NCBI GenBank assembly: GCA_946885925.1
Contig: CAMPHP010000252.1
Span: 1 to 5,650 of the forward strand
DNA: 5,650 bases
Direction of reading: 5' to 3'
From: an uncultured Litorilinea sp.
GTDB taxonomy: Bacteria; Chloroflexota; Anaerolineae; Caldilineales; Caldilineaceae
Of this stretch, positions 1 through 5,167 are shown piece after piece. Every line of letters begins with the position of its first letter. Position 1 is the first letter of the stretch. The position numbers were made by a program, and so were the translations under genes. Below the pieces are notes generated by a model that was not told the origin of the DNA, ran no database searches, and was given only the letters and a program-made list of their open reading frames with translations.

Positions 1-18
1 GGATAACTCAAGTTGCTA

Positions 19-86
19 CTTAACCTGTAGAACACCTTAACCTGTAGGACACCTTAACCTGTAGGACACCTTAACCTGTAGGACAC
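19..86. repeat. 17-bp tandem repeat, four copies
   Basis: Four head-to-tail copies of the unit cttaacctgtaggacac lie at 19-35, 36-52, 53-69 and 70-86 with no spacer. Copies 2 to 4 are identical; copy 1 differs by one base (A instead of G at position 31). Each unit holds a short inverted pair, CCT-GT-AGG. The array is in non-coding DNA upstream of the membrane-protein gene. It lacks the unique spacers of a CRISPR array. It may be a dispersed intergenic repeat family or a local slippage expansion; nothing here shows a function. Confidence 0.93.
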
Positions 87-103
87 ACTCTCATTCCGTG
101 TCT

Positions 104-152
104 TGTCATTCCGACGCAGGAGGAATCCCCTTCTGTTCATCACAGGATGACA
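104..152. repeat. Small intergenic element with inverted ends
   Basis: The sequence tgtcattcc at 104-112 is answered by ggatgaca at 145-152, giving a 6-bp perfect inverted pair (tgtcat/atgaca) that extends imperfectly, around a 33-base core containing a purine-rich gcaggaggaatcc stretch. The tcattccg motif also occurs once more just upstream at 91-98. From memory, intergenic sequences of the form TCATTCCGACG-AGGAGGAATC are dispersed in several bacterial genomes, including Chloroflexota, so this is probably one copy of a non-coding repeat family. That recollection cannot be tested from a single copy. Confidence 0.5.
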
Positions 153-188
153 GTACGGTCTTCTCCAATGATTGGATTATGCTTACGG

Positions 189-216
189 TTGACAGAGGGT
201 TGAGGGAGGGTATAAT
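189..216 (+). promoter_or_regulatory. Consensus sigma-70-type promoter
   Basis: A perfect -35 hexamer TTGACA (189-194) and a perfect -10 hexamer TATAAT (211-216) are separated by 16 bases, one short of the optimum of 17. The spacer is purine-rich (gagggttgagggaggg). A start site 6-8 bases after the -10 box would fall near 222-224, just 2-4 bases before the ATG at 226. Both hexamers matching exactly in the right place is unlikely to be chance, so this is the best-supported promoter in the window. It would drive the TVP38-like gene. Confidence 0.8.
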
Positions 217-225
217 GGACTGGCG

Positions 226-1023
226 ATGCGTACTGAAAGCAATATGCCTGAAGAACCTACTGTATCACTTGCCCCACCTAATGCCACAAGCCAAGCGGCG
301 CGTGGCATGTTCTCTCTACAAGGCCGCTTTGGAAAATGGCTCTTGCTTGGATGCGTGATTGTTTTAGCGATTGGCCTGTATTGGGTTGGGCCACAAGTAT
401 GGGCCTTGCTCCAGGATGAACAAGCATTAGAAGCGTGGGTCATTAGCTTGGGGTGGATGGGGCCGCTGGCGCTGGTGGTATTAAATGCCATTCAGATTGT
501 CGTTGCGCCAATCCCCGGCTATGTTCTCCAGTTTGCGGCGGGCTTTTTGTTTGGGCCAGTGTGGGGTGGAGTTTGGGGCAGTTTAGGTTTGCTGTTGGGT
601 GCATCTTTGGCCTTTTGGCTGACGCGTATCTATGGACGTCCGCTGGCAGGGCGGTTGGTGGGTGATGAGCGGTTGGACAAGTGGCAGCGCGTGAGCCACA
701 GCCATAGCACATTGATTTGGTTTATTATCTTGCTCAGTCCAACGGGCGACATTCCCTACTTTTTGGCAGGACTTGCGCGCGTCTCTTTTATCAAGATTCT
801 CGTCATGACCCTTATCATCCGTGTACCTAGCACTTTTGTTGTTGCCGCAGCGGGTGCAGGTGTGGTATTGCTTACTTGGTGGCAACTAGCTTTGCTCTTG
901 GCTGGCCTGACAGTGCTTTTTATAGTTTTTCTGCGCTACCAAGATCAGATTATGCACTGGATTGATCGCCATGTGCACCGGCAAGTCGAGCAAGCTGTCC
1001 ATCATGATGCGAGTTCTAGTTGA
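226..1023 (+). CDS. TVP38/TMEM64 family (VTT/DedA superfamily) membrane protein
   Basis: This 265-residue integral membrane protein carries a VTT (SNARE-associated/DedA-like) domain. The hydrophilic N-terminus (1-37) is followed by a helix at about 38-57. The family core then runs from VAPIPGYV (93-100) through FAAGFLFG (103-110), GA at 125-126 and RIYGRP (134-139) to the re-entrant-type LSPTGDIPYFLAGL (170-183) and a last hydrophobic helix at about 212-237. The tail is His-rich and basic. Related DedA proteins move or scramble lipids, including undecaprenyl phosphate in some bacteria; the substrate here is unknown, and the TVP38 branch is less well characterised. No Shine-Dalgarno sits at normal distance from ATG 226. 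The promoter geometry predicts a nearly leaderless mRNA. An in-frame ATG at 244 (residue 7) is an alternative start. The gene appears to be its own transcription unit, 102 bases before yqeY. Confidence 0.88.
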   Translation: MRTESNMPEEPTVSLAPPNATSQAARGMFSLQGRFGKWLLLGCVIVLAIGLYWVGPQVWALLQDEQALEAWVISLGWMGPLALVVLNAIQIVVAPIPGYVLQFAAGFLFGPVWGGVWGSLGLLLGASLAFWLTRIYGRPLAGRLVGDERLDKWQRVSHSHSTLIWFIILLSPTGDIPYFLAGLARVSFIKILVMTLIIRVPSTFVVAAAGAGVVLLTWWQLALLLAGLTVLFIVFLRYQDQIMHWIDRHVHRQVEQAVHHDASSS

Positions 1024-1070
1024 TGCTTGTTAGGGTGTTTGGAGATTTCGGCAGGAAGGTATTCACCCAC

Positions 1071-1106
1071 AGCTAAACATATAACTAAATATATAGCTAA
1101 ATATAT
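1071..1106. repeat. Three imperfect 12-bp AT-rich repeats before yqeY
   Basis: Three adjacent 12-base units lie at 1071-1082 (agctaaacatat), 1083-1094 (aactaaatatat) and 1095-1106 (agctaaatatat). The first and third differ at one base, as do the second and third. The tract is strikingly AT-rich against its surroundings and ends about 20 bases before the yqeY start. TATAAAT (1104-1110) is a possible -10 box, but I found no convincing -35 partner. It could be a promoter region, an operator-like repeat or an unstructured leader that helps ribosome access. Confidence 0.75.
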
Positions 1107-1125
1107 AAATTGAGTGAGATACATT

Positions 1126-1590
1126 ATGAGTGCTGAACAAGCAAGTTTATGGATTCGCCTGGACAATGACTTGAAACAAGCCATGCGCGCCCAGGATAAT
1201 ATTAGCAAACTCGCGCTGCGCGCAGTGAAGACTGCGCTCACCGAAGCAAGCAAGGCCGGAAGCGACCACGCGCTCACCGATGAACAGGTACTGGCGGTGA
1301 TCCAGCGCGAGGCCAAACGTCGCCGCGAAGCCGCTGCCGAATATGAACGCTATGGCGCTACGGCGGCTGCCGAACAGGAGCGGGCCGAGTTGGCTGTCTT
1401 AGAGCAATATTTGCCCCGCCAGTTGAGCGAGGCTGAAGTAGAAGAAATCGCACGCGTTGTTATTGTCGAAACCGGCGCGACTTCGCCACGTGACCTGAAC
1501 AAGGTCATGCCGGTGATGATGGCACGCGTAGCAGGTACTGCCGATGGTAAAGTTGTTAGCCAAATCGTGCGGCGTCTCTTGGGAGCATAG
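1126..1590 (+). CDS. yqeY: GatB/YqeY domain protein
   Basis: This 154-residue protein matches the stand-alone YqeY family in length (about 150) and pattern throughout. Visible signatures are LDNDLKQAMRAQDN (12-25) with LRAVKTAL (31-38), the basic AKRRREAAAEYERYG stretch (63-77), LEQYLPRQLSEAE (92-104) and the C-terminal KVMPVMMAR (126-134) with GTADGKVVSQIVRRLL (137-152). The same fold forms the C-terminal domain of GatB, part of the amidotransferase that makes Gln-tRNA or Asn-tRNA, where it contacts tRNA. The free-standing protein is presumed RNA-related but has no firm reaction assigned. I chose ATG 1126 over the in-frame GTG at 1114: family members start close to this motif, and gtgaga (1114-1119) can act as a weak ribosome site. 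It lies 48 bases before pgpH and probably opens the operon. Confidence 0.9.
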   Translation: MSAEQASLWIRLDNDLKQAMRAQDNISKLALRAVKTALTEASKAGSDHALTDEQVLAVIQREAKRRREAAAEYERYGATAAAEQERAELAVLEQYLPRQLSEAEVEEIARVVIVETGATSPRDLNKVMPVMMARVAGTADGKVVSQIVRRLLGA

Positions 1591-1638
1591 GTTCTTTTGA
1601 GCTATGTGTAAACTAGATTGCCGTGACGAGGGTCTATC

Positions 1639-3825
1639 ATGGCACTAAGTCTGAAACTGCGGTCAATTGACTGGGTGGATCGACTGTTGATCGGGTCGCT
1701 AACAGCCTCTGTGGGGATACTCATGGTGGGGCTGTTTTCGTGGCAAGTTCCTTTCGGCAGCCAAGTGCAATTGGATGCAGGCCAAGTTGCCCCCTTTGAT
1801 GTTGTCGCACCTCGGCAGATTACCTATGAAAGCCAGGTATTGACAGAGCGCGCCCGTGAACGGGCAGCGCAGAGTGTGCCTGACCAATATGATACGCCCG
1901 ACGGTCGAGTACGTCGTGAGCGGATTGAACGGGCACAGGATATTGTTGAGTTTATCAGCATCGTCCGCGCCGACGAATATGCCTCGGACATGCTCAAGAC
2001 CGACTATCTGCTTGCGATTCCTGATTTGGGGTTAACGCCCGATTTGGCAGAACAAATTCTAGAACTTTCCCCACAGGAATGGCAGCGTTCTGCGGAGGAA
2101 ATTCCCACCACGCTGGATCGGGTGATGCGCGAGGAGATCCGCGAAAGCAATTTAGGCGCGATTCAACGTCGCGTCCCTGCACAGATTGCCAGTGATCTAA
2201 GCGAACAATCCGGCGTTATTGTCGTAGAAATCGTACGCTCCCTAGTTCGTCCCAACAGCCTCTTTAACCAACTGCGGACGGATGAGATGCGCGAACTCGC
2301 TCGCAATAGTGTGCCTGTGCAGAGTGTCACACTGGAACGCAATGAGATCATTGTACGCGCCGGGGATATTGTCACCAGCGAGCATGTGGAGGCACTCACT
2401 CAGATTGGGCTGCTTCAAAATGAATGGAATTGGTGGGTAACGGCACGGGCATTCGCCTTTACATTGGTCGTGCTGGCAGTTATGGGCGGCACGCTCTACA
2501 GGGTGCGTCCACGCATTCTGACGGATGTGCAGGAGTATGGCCTGTTGGTCGTGATCGTGGTGATATGGCTGCTCGCAGCGAAGTTTATGATCGTTCCTCA
2601 CGACTGGCTGCCCTATCTCTATCCGTTGGCCGCGCTGGGGATGTTGATCTCGGTGCTGATCAACTTGCGCGTGGCAGTCATTACGATCTTGTGCTTCTCG
2701 TTAGTGGCTCACTTCCTCGCTCCCAATAATACGATGCTGATGGCCTATCTCTGTCTAGGGAGCCTAGCCGGTGCTGTTATTCTCGGGCGGGCTGACCGGA
2801 TTACGGCCTTTCTGTGGGCTGGCTTGGCCGTAGCAGTGATCAATTGGCTGGTTATGGCGGCTTACCGTCTGCCTTTTGAGGAATACACGCCTGCACGCCT
2901 GATTCAACTGCATGTGGTGGTCTTTCTCAATGGTGGGCTTTCTGCCAGCATCGCGCTCATTGGTTATCTGGTCTTGGGCAATCTCTTTGGTATTACCACC
3001 AGTTTGCAATTGACCGAACTTAGCCGGCCTACCCATCCCCTTTTGCGCCAACTTTTGCTCAAGGCTTCAGGTACATATCACCACACGATTATCGTCAGTA
3101 ACTTGGCCGAGCGTGCGGCGGCGGCGATTGGTGCAGATGCCTTTTTGACGCGTGTGGGAGCCTATTACCATGACATCGGCAAGACAGTACGTCCCTATTT
3201 CTTTGCCGAGAACATCGTTGATACATCCTCCCCCCACGACAAGCTTGACCCACTGACCAGCACGCAGATCATCATCAGCCATGTCAGTGATGGCATTGAC
3301 CTTGCGAACAAATATCGTTTGCCACCCCGTATTCAGGACTTTATTCGTGAGCACCACGGGCGCACCTTGGTCAAGTACTTCTATGTGCAGGCTGAGCGCG
3401 AAGCTGGGGAAAACGAGGTGGTTGATCCTGCGAATTTCTCCTATCTCGGCCCTAGCCCGCGCAGCAAAGAGACAGCAATTCTCTTCTTGGCAGATATGTG
3501 CGAAGCTGCGGTGCGCGCTGTGCGCCCTGCCACGCGTGAAGAACTTGAACTGTTGGTCAACCGGTTGATTGACGAGCGTGTGGCCGAAGGCGAATTGAGT
3601 GAGAGCAACCTGACCTTTCGTGAACTTCAGACGATCAAAGAGATCTTCCTGCAAGTGCTTCAGGGTGTCCACCATCCGCGCATCCAATACCCCGAGTCGG
3701 TGAAGAAGCCCAAGAGCCATGTTCCCGTGCCGGAAGCTGTGCAAGAGGAGAGTGTTGGTGAAGCCAACGGTAAGAGCCCAACCTTGCCAGTGCCCGGTGG
3801 TATGGAAGAGCCTGCTGGTGTCTAG
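1639..3825 (+). CDS. pgpH: Membrane HD-domain c-di-AMP phosphodiesterase (PgpH/YqfF family)
   Basis: At 728 residues this is close to Bacillus YqfF (about 710). Family members hydrolyse cyclic di-AMP. A membrane anchor (16-33) leads to a large extracytoplasmic 7TMR-HDED domain (about 36-268). Seven hydrophobic helices follow, at roughly 269-286, 299-318, 323-341, 345-361, 366-382, 388-408 and 422-447, then a cytoplasmic HD domain (about 465-675). All expected metal ligands are visible: H482 in GTYHHT, H511 and D512 in YYHDIGK, H548 in ISHVSDG, H572 and H573 in REHHG, and D619 in LADMCEA. The family motif PHDKLDP (532-538) is intact, so the enzyme should be active. The last 45 or so residues are Pro/Glu-rich and look disordered. 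GAGGG (1628-1632), six bases before ATG 1639, is the clearest ribosome site in the window. ybeY follows after 70 bases. Confidence 0.95.
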   Translation: MALSLKLRSIDWVDRLLIGSLTASVGILMVGLFSWQVPFGSQVQLDAGQVAPFDVVAPRQITYESQVLTERARERAAQSVPDQYDTPDGRVRRERIERAQDIVEFISIVRADEYASDMLKTDYLLAIPDLGLTPDLAEQILELSPQEWQRSAEEIPTTLDRVMREEIRESNLGAIQRRVPAQIASDLSEQSGVIVVEIVRSLVRPNSLFNQLRTDEMRELARNSVPVQSVTLERNEIIVRAGDIVTSEHVEALTQIGLLQNEWNWWVTARAFAFTLVVLAVMGGTLYRVRPRILTDVQEYGLLVVIVVIWLLAAKFMIVPHDWLPYLYPLAALGMLISVLINLRVAVITILCFSLVAHFLAPNNTMLMAYLCLGSLAGAVILGRADRITAFLWAGLAVAVINWLVMAAYRLPFEEYTPARLIQLHVVVFLNGGLSASIALIGYLVLGNLFGITTSLQLTELSRPTHPLLRQLLLKASGTYHHTIIVSNLAERAAAAIGADAFLTRVGAYYHDIGKTVRPYFFAENIVDTSSPHDKLDPLTSTQIIISHVSDGIDLANKYRLPPRIQDFIREHHGRTLVKYFYVQAEREAGENEVVDPANFSYLGPSPRSKETAILFLADMCEAAVRAVRPATREELELLVNRLIDERVAEGELSESNLTFRELQTIKEIFLQVLQGVHHPRIQYPESVKKPKSHVPVPEAVQEESVGEANGKSPTLPVPGGMEEPAGV

Positions 3826-3895
3826 CCGTTGTTGATGAAGCACGTGCCCGGATTCCTGCCTCCGATTCGGCCTTATGGTAGATGGCTGGTGATTG

Positions 3896-4408
3896 ATGAC
3901 TGACAATCGCTATAGCATTGATGTACAGATCGACGAAGCATACATTCCTCATGTAGATGAGGAAAATTTGCGCGCTGCCGCGGCAGCGACGTTGGCATCC
4001 TATGATATCGAGGAGGCTGAACTCACCATCGTAGTTACGAGCGATGAGGAAGTGCAAGCGTTGAATCGAGAGTATCGTGGGATTGATGCGCCCACCGATG
4101 TTCTGAGCTTTGCCAGCCAAGAAGGGGATGAGGATCTGGCTGTGCCGCCAGAATTGGCTGCTGAGTTGGACCGTTATCTAGGCGATGTCATCATCGCCTA
4201 TCCCTATACAATGCAGCAGGCAGCGCATTTTGAGAACGACCCCGCTGCCGAATTGCGTTTGATGGTGGTGCATGGGGTACTGCATTTATTAGGCGAGGAC
4301 CATGACACGCCAGAGGCTGAAGCCGCGATGTGGGCACGCCAAGAGAAGGTGCTCGCCCAATTGGGCGATAAGGGCATCTCTAAGCGTCACTATGACTCTC
4401 ATGACTAA
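3896..4408 (+). CDS. ybeY: Endoribonuclease YbeY (16S rRNA maturation)
   Basis: This 170-residue metalloprotein of the UPF0054/YbeY family is a zinc-dependent single-strand endoribonuclease needed for 16S rRNA 3'-end maturation and late ribosome quality control. The zinc motif HGVLHLLGEDH is intact, with H126, H130 and H136. The other hallmark, NREYRGIDAPTDVLSF, spans 57-72 and includes the conserved Arg58. LGDVIIAYP (95-103) is the third family block. Length is normal for the family. ATG 3896 directly follows an in-frame TTG at 3893; I prefer the ATG. The ribosome site is poor: GGTGA (3888-3892) is only three bases away. It lies between pgpH and dgkA, its usual neighbours in Firmicutes. Confidence 0.95.
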   Translation: MTDNRYSIDVQIDEAYIPHVDEENLRAAAAATLASYDIEEAELTIVVTSDEEVQALNREYRGIDAPTDVLSFASQEGDEDLAVPPELAAELDRYLGDVIIAYPYTMQQAAHFENDPAAELRLMVVHGVLHLLGEDHDTPEAEAAMWARQEKVLAQLGDKGISKRHYDSHD

Positions 4409-4450
4409 TTTTGACATGATCAATTTTGCCATAACCAATTTTGCCAATAG
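4409..4450. repeat. 15-bp imperfect repeats between ybeY and dgkA
   Basis: Starting at the ybeY stop, the motif aattttgNca occurs three times at about 15-base intervals: 4407-4416 (aattttgaca), 4422-4431 (aattttgcca) and 4437-4446 (aattttgcca). The latter two 15-base units, caattttgccataac (4421-4435) and caattttgccaatag (4436-4450), share their first 11 bases. The first copy contains TTGACA (4411-4416), but I see no matching -10 box at 16-18 bases, so I do not call a promoter. Confidence 0.7.
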
Positions 4451-4479
4451 ACTCGCTATTACGTTACCCGTTTACCATC

Positions 4480-4953
4480 ATGCCTAAATCTGCCGTGAAA
4501 CATGCTGCTCCTACTGCTATGCGCTCTACCCTGCCCTCTACGGCACGCGCCGTTACGCCACAGCCGCTTAATTACCGTACCAACATCAACTTTTGGCACG
4601 GGCGCGTGTTGAGCCTACGCGCCGCGTTAGCGGGAGTGGCCTATACGCTACGTACTCAGCCCAACGCCTGGATCGAATTGGCCGCGTTGAGCGCGGTTGG
4701 AGTTGCGGGATGGTGGTTTGGAATTAGCGCGCTAGAGTGGGGTCTGTTGGGGCTGACTGTGGCGGTAGTGCTGGCACTTGAAGCAGTGAATACGGCTATA
4801 GAAGCTGTAGTCGATTTGATTTCACCTGGCTATCATCCGCTGGCAAAAATCGCCAAGGACGCCGCGGCAGGAGCGATGATCTTTGCTGTGCTGGGAAGCA
4901 TTGCTGTGGCTGCTTCGATCTTCATGCCAAGACTGTGGGCATTGTGGTTTTAA
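4480..4953 (+). CDS. dgkA: Diacylglycerol/undecaprenol kinase family protein
   Basis: This small membrane kinase phosphorylates diacylglycerol or, in the Gram-positive-type branch, undecaprenol. The catalytic block is complete: E101, N104 and E108 in [12 protein letters not shown] (101-112), followed by [18 protein letters not shown] (115-132) with K126 and D127. The family N-terminal helix [18 protein letters not shown] (47-64) is present. Three membrane helices fall at about 65-81, 84-103 and 128-148. At 157 residues it exceeds the usual 110-130 because of a roughly 40-residue N-terminal extension rich in Thr, Ala and Pro. Starts are uncertain: ATG 4480 is chosen, while TTG 4441 and ATG 4519 are in frame, and none has a recognisable ribosome site. 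The Gram-positive-like gene order makes undecaprenol kinase plausible, but substrate cannot be read from sequence. Confidence 0.92.
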   Translation: MPKSAVKHAAPTAMRSTLPSTARAVTPQPLNYRTNINFWHGRVLSLRAALAGVAYTLRTQPNAWIELAALSAVGVAGWWFGISALEWGLLGLTVAVVLALEAVNTAIEAVVDLISPGYHPLAKIAKDAAAGAMIFAVLGSIAVAASIFMPRLWALWF

Positions 4954-5003
4954 GCGCGTGATGTGATATGCGCTACGCGTAAATATAGGCTACCAACAGA
5001 GGG

Positions 5004-5062
5004 AAGGCCCCTCTGGTTTCTTTCGGTGTTTGCACATCCGACTGAACCAGAGGGGCCTTTTG
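5004..5062 (+). terminator. Strong intrinsic terminator after dgkA
   Basis: A perfect 15-bp stem joins aaggcccctctggtt (5004-5018) to aaccagaggggcctt (5045-5059), and the downstream arm runs into TTTTG (5058-5062). The 26-base loop can itself fold: cgg/ccg (5024-5026 with 5038-5040) and tgt/aca (5027-5029 with 5034-5036) around a TTGC loop. The T-run is short, but it lies on the side expected for plus-strand transcripts. It sits 50 bases after the dgkA stop and likely ends the yqeY-dgkA transcript. Read on the minus strand the stem is not followed by a T-run, so it probably serves one direction. Confidence 0.85.
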
Positions 5063-5073
5063 TTGCCTAACCA

Positions 5074-5097
5074 CTCATCCTGGAATTTTAGGATGAG
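5074..5097. terminator. Small hairpin in the convergent intergenic region
   Basis: An 8-bp perfect stem, ctcatcct (5074-5081) with aggatgag (5090-5097), encloses an 8-base loop (ggaatttt). No T-run follows directly on either strand; the nearest is CTCTTTTG (5103-5110), six bases further on the plus strand. It could be a backup plus-strand terminator or a weak one for the convergent minus-strand gene, whose stop is 71 bases away. The stem is clear; the role is uncertain. Confidence 0.45.
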
Positions 5098-5127
5098 CTA
5101 TGCTCTTTTGTCCGGGGCCATACACTG

Positions 5128-5152
5128 ACCGGATCTACAATTACCGGATCTA
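5128..5152. repeat. Direct 10-bp repeat accggatcta
   Basis: The decamer accggatcta is present at 5128-5137 and again at 5143-5152, with five bases between. It lies in the non-coding gap downstream of the minus-strand gene's stop. No function is evident. Confidence 0.7.
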
Positions 5153-5167
5153 GTGTGTACGAGTTTC

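Noticed and set aside
19..86. Possible CRISPR array or telomere-like repeat
   Set aside because: The 17-bp units are contiguous without spacers and there are no cas genes; the unit is also not a telomeric hexamer or heptamer, and the next genes are ordinary chromosomal ones.
98..358. Open frame of 86 codons on the plus strand at the left end
   Set aside because: It crosses the inverted-end element and promoter, overlaps the membrane-protein gene in another frame, and its sequence lacks protein-like character.
1033..1068. Possible terminator after the TVP38-like gene (gggtg 1033-1037 with caccc 1064-1068)
   Set aside because: Only five pairs around a 26-base loop and no T-run follows; not a credible intrinsic terminator.
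1114..1125. GTG 1114 as the start of yqeY
   Set aside because: It would consume the only candidate ribosome-binding purines and add four residues not expected from the family; ATG 1126 is the better start.
3840..3870. Palindrome GCACGTGC (3840-3847) and a ggattcct segment resembling the reverse complement of the 121-128 part of the first repeat element
   Set aside because: The match between the two sites is only about eight bases before it breaks down, and an 8-bp palindrome is expected by chance; not enough for a regulatory site or a second element copy.
3067..3906. Long open frame (279 codons) on the minus strand opposite the HD domain of pgpH
   Set aside because: It lies wholly antisense to a strongly conserved gene, its translation resembles no protein family I know, and such frames arise from codon bias on the coding strand.
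4411..4462. Possible internal promoter before dgkA starting from TTGACA at 4411-4416
   Set aside because: No acceptable -10 hexamer lies 16-18 bases downstream, and TATTAC at 4457-4462 is much too far away.
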